Assembly (NCBI RefSeq): GCF_000518645.1
Contig: NZ_JADZ01000038.1
Coordinates: forward strand, 1 to 50,940
Direction of reading: 5' to 3'
From: Curvibacter gracilis ATCC BAA-807
GTDB taxonomy: Bacteria > Pseudomonadota > Gammaproteobacteria > Burkholderiales > Burkholderiaceae_C
DNA length: 50,940 bases
Shown here: piece after piece, positions 1-7,831 of the stretch
Position numbering within the stretch: position 1 is the stretch's first letter
Layout: the number at the start of each line of letters is the position of its first letter
Notes under the pieces: model-generated
Told to the model about the DNA's origin: nothing
Seen by the model: only the letters and a program-made list of their open reading frames with translations
Databases searched by the model: none
Program-made: the position numbers and the translations under genes

Positions 1-579
1 GCCTACGGCCGCTGGCTGGCCCAGGCCCTGGACCGCCCGCTGGTGGTGCAGCGCGGCTCGGATCTGATGTCCAAATACGTGGGCGAGAGCGAAAAGCGCA
101 TCGCCCGGGCGTTTCGGCAGGCGGCCAACGATGGCGCGGTGCTGATGATCGACGAGGTGGACGGCTTTTTGCGCGACCGCCAGACCGTGGGCCAGAGCTG
201 GGAGGTGTCACAGGTCAACGAGATGCTGACCCAGATGGAAAGCTACGAGGGCGTGTTTGTGGCCTCCACCAACCTGATGGACGCACTCGACCCGGCGGCC
301 ATGCGCCGCTTTGACCTGAAGGTGAAGCTGGACTACCTGCGCCCCGAGCAGGTGCAGGCGCTGTTTGATCGCTGCTGCCAAAGCCTGGGCCTGGCGGCCC
401 TGCCCGCCCCTGACCAGGCGCGGCTGGCCCGCCTGAATCGGCTGACGCCGGGCGACTTTGCCCTGCTGATGCGGCAGCACTGCTTCAAGCCGCTGGGGGA
501 TGCGCTGGCCTTGCTCAAGGGGTTAGAGGGGGAGTGTGGGTATAAGGGTGGGGGGATTGGGGTGTGTGGATTTCTGTGA
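1..579 (+). CDS. AAA+ ATPase, C-terminal part (5' end outside window)
   Basis: The reading frame is open from the first base, so the start and the Walker A motif lie upstream of the window. The 192 visible residues hold the second half of an FtsH/Cdc48-type AAA module: the SKYVGESEKR pore/helix region (about 24-33), Walker B MIDEVD (49-54), the sensor-1 stretch VASTNLMD followed by an arginine-finger segment MRRFD, and a small helical lid. Such ATPases remodel or unfold protein partners; the substrate cannot be told from this fragment. The last residues, after a normal-looking GDFALL segment, become glycine-rich and the DNA turns into G-runs, but the protein ends in GFL without a visible frame break, so I treat the 3' end as intact. 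An AT-rich block begins straight after the stop. Family call is firm; function is unknown. Confidence 0.85.
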   Translation, partial: AYGRWLAQALDRPLVVQRGSDLMSKYVGESEKRIARAFRQAANDGAVLMIDEVDGFLRDRQTVGQSWEVSQVNEMLTQMESYEGVFVASTNLMDALDPAAMRRFDLKVKLDYLRPEQVQALFDRCCQSLGLAALPAPDQARLARLNRLTPGDFALLMRQHCFKPLGDALALLKGLEGECGYKGGGIGVCGFL

Positions 580-714
580 AATTTCTACGTTTGGGTGGTG
601 ACCAGGGTAAGGACTTGCCCTAGGTTCTAATCTATTCGGCTGACTTAAAGTTTCACGTAGCTGAAATTTTTCGATGTTTAACTGCTGATAAGTATAATTT
701 AAGGATATTTACTG

Positions 715-1059
715 ATGACAATCGGACAGTATCTGCAGCAAATTCTTTCTGACCCTAAGCATGACGGTGTCATCACTTATGGAGACTTGGCGCATCGCTT
801 TGATTTGCCCATTCCTGATCAGAACTACCAAGGGCATCCATTTGCCAATTTGTTTCATCTTCTTGACCAGGAAGATGCTGACTTTAATCGTCCTTTTCGC
901 ACCTCCGCAGTGGTTAGTAAAAATCAGGGGCGGCCAGGGCCCGGCTTCTTCACTGCTTTGAAAAATATGAAGAACATTTCATCGACGGCGGCCACCCGGG
1001 ATGAGGTGTGGCTCAAAGAATGGAATGCTGCTCGTCAGTTTGAATGGCCTAAGGGTTGA
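715..1059 (+). CDS. Small protein resembling alkyltransferase-like winged-helix domain
   Basis: This 114-residue protein starts at ATG with AAGGA about nine bases upstream. Its first half (ITYGDLAHRF) resembles the winged-helix entry of MGMT/ATL-type alkyltransferase-like domains. The middle (SAVVSKNQGRPGPGFF) resembles a stretch (roughly a hydrophobic strand, VVNK, then PGxGFF) that I associate with small DNA-binding modules seen next to nucleases. There is no PCHR alkyl-acceptor cysteine motif, so it would not be an active methyltransferase. It lies in a distinctly AT-richer segment and precedes a protein with a DNA-glycosylase-like fold, so a DNA-recognition role is a reasonable inference. 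A perfect TATAAT occurs at 693-698 but has no convincing -35. The resemblance is from memory of motifs and is tentative. Confidence 0.55.
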   Translation: MTIGQYLQQILSDPKHDGVITYGDLAHRFDLPIPDQNYQGHPFANLFHLLDQEDADFNRPFRTSAVVSKNQGRPGPGFFTALKNMKNISSTAATRDEVWLKEWNAARQFEWPKG

Positions 1060-1431
1060 GGTGCCTCACGAACGGCGCAGCGAGGAGGGGTTGCAACCTA
1101 TGCTGCAAGGGCAAGTCAATTTGGTTTGAGTCCTACCATTCGGAAATGAAAAATGACCAACAACATTCCCATCAACACAATCCGTAGGAGGTATTGTTCA
1201 CAATGCTCCACGTTAGGGGTGTTTCTCCTTAATATTTATTGTTTAATAAATTGAGGGGCGCAGTTGTAGGTATTGGTGGTATGGCTGGGGTTTTGTTGTA
1301 TGTGATCTGGAAAATAACTTGGATGATACGGATTTTTAAAAATTCTAAAATTCTCTTTTATTGCTCCAATCTAATTAACTAATGCGGTAATTTTTGCTAT
1401 TTATGAGTTTTTGGTATCGTGGAGGGATTTA
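1060..1431 (+). other. AT-rich intergenic stretch with a possible tiny membrane ORF
   Basis: This 372-base gap has no convincing gene. The one frame worth noting runs from ATG 1281 to TAA 1380-1382 (33 residues; upstream TTG codons at 1251 or 1239 would lengthen it). It encodes a hydrophobic segment (GVLLYVIWKITWMIRIF) suggestive of one membrane helix, but no ribosome-binding site stands before it. It could be a small membrane protein or a gene remnant. The GGAGGG at 1421-1426 belongs to the next gene. Confidence 0.3.
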
Positions 1432-2916
1432 ATGCCTGCTTTTCAGAAACTGTATGACCTAGCGCTAGAATTGTTGACATCCGATCGGGCTAGTGAGTTA
1501 GGTCGTCTTTCGTACCATTCCGGCAAATCGCTTGATTCTGCTCATGGCATCATTAGAAATGCTGTTTTGACACGAATAATGCCGGGGGAAAAGGCAACTT
1601 CCGACATAGAGGTGTTGCGAATCTTCATGCGCAACCTTGTTAACAGAGCTCAGGCTCCGTTGCCTGCGGTTGATATGTTGAGAATTTTGAATGATGTAAA
1701 TAGTCGTTTAAGTAGTTTTGATGAATTTTGTGCTGAGTTGTTTAGATGTTTTCCATTTCCAAAAAATCCTGATATTAATCGTAGTTTAGTTGATCTGCTG
1801 ACGCCTAAAAGAAATCCTGGATTGCAAAATTCTTATATTGATTGGTTGATGTGGCTTGTTGCTCGGTATGAGAATATCCCGGCTGAAGATATTGATGAAA
1901 ATGCTTTGTTGAATCAAATTGGATGCATGGCAAATCCCGGTGCTCATAAAATTAGAAATATGGGGGTTGCTCTCGCGTCTAATCTTTTGGCTGACTTGGG
2001 AATTCGTGCTTCAGTAAAGCCTGACCTTCATATTTTGGCTGTAATTCGCGGAGTTACAGACAATCAGAATTTAACGGAGATGGATTGCATTCGCGAGGTA
2101 ATTAGAGTTGCCAAAGATGATGCGAGGGTTTTAAATGGGAGTGCCGAACTTTCGTGGTTGTCTGGCGGCATTTATCCTCGTGATATTGATAGAATGATTT
2201 TCATAATAGGATCGGATAATTTTTTCCTCGATGGGCGACAGTTAAAGCGATATGCGCCCGAACGTCGGCAGTTAATTATTAAAAAACTCATGCAAACCAG
2301 AAGCAATCGGGATGCAGAAAAAGAATATTTTGGTGATGTATTTTCTGCTGAGGAAAAAATGATTACTTTTAGCGATAAACAAAAAGTCATGCCATCACAG
2401 AATTCTGTGGTAAATCAGTCGACTATTGCTCGTGCTGAGCATGGGGTTTTAGGTCATCGGATGTATGTGGATACTAGACTGCAAACATTTATTGCACGCT
2501 GTAATCCTGCGCAAAAAGAGATTTTTACGAATCTTATGAATGCAATTTACAAAACCGATCTTCGTCATATGGATCAGTATACGGTTGGGGAATATACAGG
2601 GCAGGCAGATGGATGGATTGGGCCAAGATTGGTGTTTGCTTCAAAGAAGCCAAATGGTACAAGGGCTGCGGCTCATTCTTTTGTTTTGAGTATTGCGCTG
2701 GATCCTGCTAATGTACGGTTGAACGCAATTGTGTCTATTTCTTCAAATTTCGGGGCATCGAGGGATTCATGGAGTCCAGGAATTGACGAATTTATTAATT
2801 TTCTAAACGACTTCAATAATCGTCGTCATATAGCAGATTTGGTTGCTAAAATTAATCCAGGCGGATTGCGGGAGAGGGGCTCTCCATATGTGCCGTTCGA
2901 TTATGAAAGACTTTGA
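1432..2916 (+). CDS. Protein with HhH DNA-glycosylase-like N-terminal half
   Basis: The frame could open at TTG 1411, but GGAGGG lies five bases before ATG 1432, so I use that start (494 aa). Residues of about 140-250 read like a helix-hairpin-helix glycosylase core: a hairpin-like KIRNMGVALASNLL, then KPDLHILAVIRG matching the PxDxH-x-R stretch of HhH-GPD enzymes, which puts the candidate catalytic aspartate at Asp198, then a DRMIFIIGS helix. The C-terminal 180 residues match nothing I know. HhH-GPD enzymes excise modified or mismatched bases. Composition is far more AT-rich than the flanks, indicating recent acquisition. Together with the preceding small DNA-binding-like protein this may form a two-gene base-recognition or modification-sensing cassette; that is inference. 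Confidence 0.6.
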   Translation: MPAFQKLYDLALELLTSDRASELGRLSYHSGKSLDSAHGIIRNAVLTRIMPGEKATSDIEVLRIFMRNLVNRAQAPLPAVDMLRILNDVNSRLSSFDEFCAELFRCFPFPKNPDINRSLVDLLTPKRNPGLQNSYIDWLMWLVARYENIPAEDIDENALLNQIGCMANPGAHKIRNMGVALASNLLADLGIRASVKPDLHILAVIRGVTDNQNLTEMDCIREVIRVAKDDARVLNGSAELSWLSGGIYPRDIDRMIFIIGSDNFFLDGRQLKRYAPERRQLIIKKLMQTRSNRDAEKEYFGDVFSAEEKMITFSDKQKVMPSQNSVVNQSTIARAEHGVLGHRMYVDTRLQTFIARCNPAQKEIFTNLMNAIYKTDLRHMDQYTVGEYTGQADGWIGPRLVFASKKPNGTRAAAHSFVLSIALDPANVRLNAIVSISSNFGASRDSWSPGIDEFINFLNDFNNRRHIADLVAKINPGGLRERGSPYVPFDYERL

Positions 2917-3203
2917 TCGACTTGAAGCAAGTTATCAATAATTTTCGTTTAAGATGATTGATGAATCATAATTCCATTGATAAAATTTGATTTTGTCTTG
3001 AAATTTTTCGGGTTTGACCATAAAAATCCGTCGCTATCTAATGTGAATGAGACATATTAATAATGTTGATCATGGCATGGTAGACTATTAAAATAGCGAG
3101 GATGGGGCGTGTTTGATTCGTTTGGGACTCCCAATAGATGCAAATGTGTGCGAAGTATGCATCTGACCTGTCCTGATTGCGCGTTCCGTTCATAATCCTT
3201 CCA
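2917..3203. other. AT-rich non-coding tail of the acquired block
   Basis: These 287 bases keep the low G+C of the preceding gene and return to high G+C only near 3200. Two small inverted repeats are visible: ACTTG-AAG-CAAGT at 2920-2932 and ATGATT-GATG-AATCAT at 2954-2969. Neither is followed by a T-run strong enough to call a terminator. No ORF is supported. Confidence 0.4.
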
Positions 3204-4865
3204 ATGGCCACCCTCCACCCCACCCCAGGCCCCCGCACCCCCGAGCATCTGTCGCAGTACCGTGAGTTGGAGGTGCTGCGCACCCTGGAGCAGGGCTTGC
3301 CGGCGGGCTTTGATATTTTTCACTCAGTTCACTGGGCGGTGGAGCGCGAGCAGCGGCTGCAGGTGGGCGAGATCGATATTGCCGTGGTGTCGCCGGCGGG
3401 GCAGGTGTTGCTTCTGGAAGTGAAGGCCGGGGAGGTGGTGCAGCAGGGCGATCGGCTGACCAAAGCCTATGCCAATCAGAGAGGTGTGAGCGATGTGGGC
3501 CACCAATCGCGCCGCATGCACAACGGCTTGCTGACCCGCATTCATGGGGCCGGTTTGGAGGGGGTTCATATCGGCACGCTGCTGGTGATGCCCGACCAGC
3601 ATCTGACGGGCGAGGTGGTGGCTTACCCGCGCGAGCGGATTGTGGACGCGGCGCAGTGGCCTGAGGTGTGCAGCCGGGCCATGCGGGCGTTCCCCGCGGG
3701 CAGCGTGGAGGCCGAGACCCGGCGGCGGCTGATCGACTTTTTGTGCAACCGCTTTGAGTTGCTGCCCGATGTGGCCACACAGGTGCAGCAGATCCAGGGC
3801 GCCACGGTGGCGCTGGCCTCGGGCCTGGCCACCTGGGTGCCGCAGATCGAGCATGCCTCGGGTGTGTATGTGGTGTATGCCACGGCGGGCTCGGGCAAGA
3901 CGCAACTGGCGCTGGGCCTGATGCGCGAGGCCGCAGCCCAGGGCCGGCGCCTGTTCTATTGCTGTTTCAACAGGCCCCTGGCCGACCACATGAACGAGTT
4001 GCGGCCGGCGCGGGCAGAGGTGGGCACTTTCCATGACCTGTGTGTTCAGCACAGCCGGCGCCAGGGCCAGGAGCCTGCCTTTGGCCAGCCCGGGGTGTTT
4101 GACCAACTGGCCGCTGCCTACGCTGAGCAGGCGGGCGAGCGGGCGCCGCTGTGGGACACGCTGATCATCGACGAGATGCAGGATTTTGACCCGGCCTGGG
4201 TGCAGGCCTTGCTGCAAGGGGTGAAAGAGGGCGGTCGGGTGTACCTGCTAGGCGACCCCGAGCAGCAGCTGTACCAGCGTGAGGCCTTTGACATCGACAA
4301 CGCGGTGACGGTGCGCTGCCGCGACAACTTTCGCAGCCCGCGCAAGGTGGTCGAGTTCATCAACTGGCTGGCTTTGACGGCGCAGCCCGTGCAGGCCCGC
4401 TCGGTGTTCGCCGGGCAAAGCTCGGGGGTGCACCGCTATGCGCCAGCAGGAGCGGGCCGCGGTGGCGCGCCCGGGGCGGTGGCGGTGGTCGAGGCCTGTG
4501 TGCGTGACCTGCTGAAAGAGGGTTTGGCCCTCGACCAGATCGTGGTGCTGACCTACGGCCGCAGCCAGTCGGCCGTGCTGGCCAGCCCACGCCTGGCGGG
4601 CCACAGCTGCCGGCGCTTCACGGGGCAGTACAGTGCCGCGGGCGACCCGCTCTGGGACGAGGGCGAGTTGCTGGTCGATACGCTGTACCGTTTCAAGGGG
4701 CAGAGCGCGCCCGTGGTGGTGCTGTGCGAGATCGACTTTGCCGACTGGGGCGATCGTGAGGCCCGCAAGCTGTTGGTGGGCATGACACGGGCGCAGTACC
4801 GGCTGGAGCTGGTCATGTCGGAGGCCGCAGAAGCCGCTTTGCTGGCTCGATTGCAGGCGCTGTAA
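3204..4865 (+). CDS. NERD nuclease-domain / SF1 helicase fusion
   Basis: ATG 3204 is chosen over an in-frame TTG at 3177; neither has a clear ribosome-binding site. The 553-aa protein begins with a NERD (nuclease-related) domain: GEIDIAVV, then LLLEVKAGEV, carrying the acidic and E-x-K residues of restriction-like nucleases (about residues 45-80). Residues of about 210-545 form a UvrD/Rep-type SF1 helicase: Walker A GSGKT (about 229-233), Walker B IIDEMQD (about 320-326), motif III YLLGDPEQQ, motif IV NFRSP, motif V YRFKGQ and motif VI VGMTRAQ. Such fusions are predicted to translocate on and cut nucleic acid and often sit in defence islands. The gene ends 59 bases before the convergent MoxR-VWA operon. 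Family call is firm; biological target unknown. Confidence 0.85.
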   Translation: MATLHPTPGPRTPEHLSQYRELEVLRTLEQGLPAGFDIFHSVHWAVEREQRLQVGEIDIAVVSPAGQVLLLEVKAGEVVQQGDRLTKAYANQRGVSDVGHQSRRMHNGLLTRIHGAGLEGVHIGTLLVMPDQHLTGEVVAYPRERIVDAAQWPEVCSRAMRAFPAGSVEAETRRRLIDFLCNRFELLPDVATQVQQIQGATVALASGLATWVPQIEHASGVYVVYATAGSGKTQLALGLMREAAAQGRRLFYCCFNRPLADHMNELRPARAEVGTFHDLCVQHSRRQGQEPAFGQPGVFDQLAAAYAEQAGERAPLWDTLIIDEMQDFDPAWVQALLQGVKEGGRVYLLGDPEQQLYQREAFDIDNAVTVRCRDNFRSPRKVVEFINWLALTAQPVQARSVFAGQSSGVHRYAPAGAGRGGAPGAVAVVEACVRDLLKEGLALDQIVVLTYGRSQSAVLASPRLAGHSCRRFTGQYSAAGDPLWDEGELLVDTLYRFKGQSAPVVVLCEIDFADWGDREARKLLVGMTRAQYRLELVMSEAAEAALLARLQAL

Positions 4866-4924
4866 GCCCGCCCTGTTGCCGGCCCCGACCCCGATGGGCA
4901 GGGGGCCACTGGGCAGGCGCTGAT

Positions 4925-5707
4925 TCAGGCCGCCTCTGACAGGCCCAGCTCAAACGCCTGGGCCGCAGTCAGGTGCTGCTCGATCAGCGAGATGATTTTC
5001 TGTTTGCGGTAGCCGTTGTTTTGCTGCAAGCGTTTTTTGATCTCGTCGATCTCAGCGGCTGGCCGGCTGGCGAGCAATGCCTGCCAATGGGCCCAGAACA
5101 GGGCGCCGGCCTCGCGGTTGCGGCCCTGGTGGCCCCAGGCTTGCTGGCAGATGGCCGGCACAAAGCCGCCTTCGTGGGGTTGGCGCAACGCAGCCAGGCT
5201 GGCATCCAGACGACGCAAAACAGGCAGGGCCTGGGCGCGAAAACGCTCCAGGTCGGCCTGGTTGGCAATCACAAAGCCATCAATCAGCCCCTGCGGGTCT
5301 TCCTGGGCGGCACGTTGTACGCGCTGGGCGTCCGACGCTGCACCGGCCACAAACAGAGTGAACGACACCTGCCCCTTTTGTTGGCGGGCCCCCACACCAA
5401 TGAATTGGCTGCGGGCCCCCTGGGCCGGCAACTGAACGCCAAAGTACATCAGCAATGGGCCGAAGGCCTCGGGTGCCTTGTTGGGCTGCCCGGTGTCGGC
5501 GCGGATCACATGGTCGGCGCTGGGCAAGGCGGCGGCCATGGTCTCGCACAACTGGCGAAACAGGGTCACGCTGGCATCGTTCCACTGCGCGAAGGCCAGC
5601 GGTGATTGATTGAGCTGCGCAATGACCTGGGGGCCGAGGTAGTGCTCAATAAAATGGCGATTGTCGGTGCTGGTCTGGTGCAGGCCGAGGCGTTGAAGGT
5701 CGTGCAT
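4925..5707 (-). CDS. Hypothetical protein, last gene of MoxR-VWA operon
   Basis: I start this 260-aa protein at ATG 5707 (MHDLQRLGLHQ) because the upstream extension to 5803 is proline-rich and low complexity. No Shine-Dalgarno is obvious. It is soluble, mixed alpha/beta in appearance, with a central strand-rich part (SQFIGVGARQQKGQVSFTLF, about residues 105-124) and a helical, charged C-terminus (IDEIKKRLQQNNGYRKQKI). I do not recognise a family. It follows the preceding operon member after 128 bases, the loosest junction of the set, so it may be a peripheral partner. Its direction and position suggest it works with the MoxR/VWA proteins; nothing in its own sequence proves that. Confidence 0.7.
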   Translation of the reverse strand: MHDLQRLGLHQTSTDNRHFIEHYLGPQVIAQLNQSPLAFAQWNDASVTLFRQLCETMAAALPSADHVIRADTGQPNKAPEAFGPLLMYFGVQLPAQGARSQFIGVGARQQKGQVSFTLFVAGAASDAQRVQRAAQEDPQGLIDGFVIANQADLERFRAQALPVLRRLDASLAALRQPHEGGFVPAICQQAWGHQGRNREAGALFWAHWQALLASRPAAEIDEIKKRLQQNNGYRKQKIISLIEQHLTAAQAFELGLSEAA

Positions 5708-5835
5708 GGATCGATGTCTGGTAAAGGGTGAAGGTAGCGCCCGGTGTACTGGGGGCGGGCACTTCATTGTTGGCGTCACTGGCGACAAAACGGGACGCCC
5801 CAAGCCCCTGCGTTGGTGGCATGGCCTTTCGCTGT

Positions 5836-6567
5836 TCAGGTGTCGCCCTGATCAGACACGCTGACCAAGGGGTGGTAGCGCTGGCAAAAACGACACAGCA
5901 CCACGCCATTGTCTGCGTCCAGAACATGCCCGTTCTCGGGGGTGACGGCTGTGCGCGCGATGCGCTGGTAGTGAAAATGCTCGGCGTCTTCGCGGGCGGC
6001 CAGCAGCAGGTCCAGGCTGGCGTGCAGGGCGTCAAAGCCGGTAGCGTGCTGGGATGCTCGCGCCAGGCAGTTGGCCAGACGCGCCTCGGTGGGCGACCCC
6101 GGAATCGAACTGTAGGAGGTCATCTGGGCCTGGGCGAGCACCCCTTTGAAGTCGGGGATGACCGGAGCCCGGGCGGCGGTAAACACCGCCTGTGCCAGTG
6201 GCAATTGCACGTCATCGTCTGCGATGAAAACCGCCTGTGCGCCCAAAAAATGGCTCAGCGATGCGATGGCCTGGGCCAGGCTTGGGCCGCTGAGGGGACC
6301 GGTGGCCTGCGCCCATGTGATCTGAAAGCGGGCCTCCACCACCCCAGCCCGGTTCATGCTGAGGGCCGAAATCTGCCGCAGCGCCGGCAGGTCTGGACCC
6401 ATGAGCACAGGCCCATCCGCATCCAGTCGAAGCAGGGCAAAGGCGTGTTCCATGGCCTGCCACTCTTCCAGGTAGGTCAGGTACATGTCCAGCTCAACCC
6501 AGCCGCCGTGGTCGATGATGCTGTTCATGGGCTGGCCGTCGTCGTCGAAAAGCACGTTTTCTTTCAT
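5836..6567 (-). CDS. Hypothetical protein in MoxR-VWA operon
   Basis: ATG 6567 gives 243 residues beginning MKENVLFDDDGQP; the longer frame upstream is only the shadow of the preceding gene. It begins 13 bases after the VWA gene stop, so it is surely cotranscribed. The protein is acidic and mostly helical, with no signal peptide or membrane segment. The C-terminus carries LCRFCQRYH, a CxxC followed by a histidine, which could hold a metal but is too short to call a zinc finger. I recognise no family. As an operon-specific unknown it is a candidate adaptor, substrate or effector for the upstream ATPase/VWA pair. Confidence 0.7.
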   Translation of the reverse strand: MKENVLFDDDGQPMNSIIDHGGWVELDMYLTYLEEWQAMEHAFALLRLDADGPVLMGPDLPALRQISALSMNRAGVVEARFQITWAQATGPLSGPSLAQAIASLSHFLGAQAVFIADDDVQLPLAQAVFTAARAPVIPDFKGVLAQAQMTSYSSIPGSPTEARLANCLARASQHATGFDALHASLDLLLAAREDAEHFHYQRIARTAVTPENGHVLDADNGVVLCRFCQRYHPLVSVSDQGDT

Positions 6568-6580
6568 CGGGGGTCTTTGT

Positions 6581-7831
6581 TCATCTGGTTTCCAAGGGGG
6601 TGCGCAGGTAGGCCACGCGGCCCCAGGGGGCGGGTGGCTTGGCATTTTGGCCCACCAGCACCCACAGCACCGGATAGGGGGGCGCTTGCGGGGGGGCGGG
6701 GCCCAGGCCATCGCTCAGGTAAACCAGGCAATCGGGTGGGGTGCTGGCCACATGCTCAAACGGTGGGCGCAGGTCGGTGCCGCCGCCGCCGTGCAGATCG
6801 CTGCGGGCCAGGGCCTGTGCATCGAACTGGGTCAAGCGCCGAACCCGGTGGATCTTGGCGTCGCATTCGATCAGGCACAGCGCCACCTCGTCAAAGTCAC
6901 GCAACAGAGCGCACAAATTGCTCATGAACACCGCCAGGTAAGCCTCTGTGCTGCCGCTGGTGTCAATGGCCACGGTGACCCGCAGGCGTTCGGTGCGCAG
7001 GCTGGGCAGGTACAGGCCGCGGCTGATGTGGCGCCGCGCGGGCGGCAGCCAGCGGCGCTGGCCGCCATAGCAGCGCTGCAGAAACTGGCGCAGCAGTTGC
7101 TGCCAGGGCACTTCGGGCTGCACCAGACGCCCCAGCCATTGCTGCAGGCCAAGCGGCAGTTGGCCTTGGCCCATCAGCGTGTTGGCGATCGCGACGGCGG
7201 TCTGCCGCCATTGCTGGATCAGGGCGTCGTCGGCGACTTGGGGGCTGTAGTCGGGGTCGCGGATGCCTTTATCGGCCTGATCCGGCGAAAGGTCGCCAGA
7301 CCCGGGGCTGTGCAGATCGAACTGGCAGAGGTCCCGCTTCAAGTCTGCCTGGCCTTGCAGCCAGGCGTACACGGCTTCGGCACTGTCGCCCACGCGGCGC
7401 GGAAATAGCACGGCTTCTCGGGGCAGTTCGAACTGGTCTTGCCGAAGCAGGGCATTGACCTCATGGTCGACCGCCAGGTTCCACAATTCTGGGTCGCGCT
7501 CCTGGCGGCGGCGCAGGTGCCCTGCCACGGCATGCCAAACCTCGTGCGCGAGCACGAACAGGCGTGTGGCGGGCGTCAGTTGCTCGATGAAGCGCAGCTG
7601 AAAAAACAACCGTCGCCCATCGGTCGCAGCGGTGGGCAGGCGGCTGTCCAGCACCGGCACGATGGGCATTTGCAAGGCCAGGGCGGCGGTGAAAGGCTGG
7701 GTCACAAAAAGGCGGGCACGGTCGGCCTCCAGGGTGCGCAGCCATTGTTTTTTCAGGGTTTGCTCGGCTTCGGTGGGGGCGCGAGGCCCCTGCTGCCGGG
7801 GCCGCAGGGGCCCGGGGGCGGGCGGGCTCAT
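6581..7831 (-). CDS. VWA-like protein with HExxH metallopeptidase domain (DUF2201-type)
   Basis: The 416-aa protein has two parts. The N-terminal half contains AHEVWHAVAGH (HExxH at residues 96-100) in a helix followed by WNLAVDHEVN, the layout of the putative metallopeptidase domain of DUF2201 proteins. The C-terminal half is a von Willebrand A-like fold with a MIDAS: DTSGS at 290-294, GGGGTD at 348-353 and YLSDG near 371-375. In this family a MoxR ATPase gene is normally adjacent, and the pair is thought to act as a metal-dependent chaperone or protease-like complex. The start ATG overlaps the stop of the MoxR gene by four bases (ATGA), giving translational coupling. Both the zinc motif and the MIDAS look intact. 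The target is unknown. Confidence 0.88.
   Translation of the reverse strand: MSPPAPGPLRPRQQGPRAPTEAEQTLKKQWLRTLEADRARLFVTQPFTAALALQMPIVPVLDSRLPTAATDGRRLFFQLRFIEQLTPATRLFVLAHEVWHAVAGHLRRRQERDPELWNLAVDHEVNALLRQDQFELPREAVLFPRRVGDSAEAVYAWLQGQADLKRDLCQFDLHSPGSGDLSPDQADKGIRDPDYSPQVADDALIQQWRQTAVAIANTLMGQGQLPLGLQQWLGRLVQPEVPWQQLLRQFLQRCYGGQRRWLPPARRHISRGLYLPSLRTERLRVTVAIDTSGSTEAYLAVFMSNLCALLRDFDEVALCLIECDAKIHRVRRLTQFDAQALARSDLHGGGGTDLRPPFEHVASTPPDCLVYLSDGLGPAPPQAPPYPVLWVLVGQNAKPPAPWGRVAYLRTPLETR

Noticed and set aside
520-579. Apparent frameshift or truncation at the end of the first AAA gene
   Set aside because: The glycine-rich ending is odd but the stop follows a GFL ending like that expected for this family, and no alternative frame continues the protein.
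693-698. TATAAT as promoter of the 114-aa gene
   Set aside because: No -35 at a suitable distance and the start site would fall in the ribosome-binding site; noted only in the gene entry.
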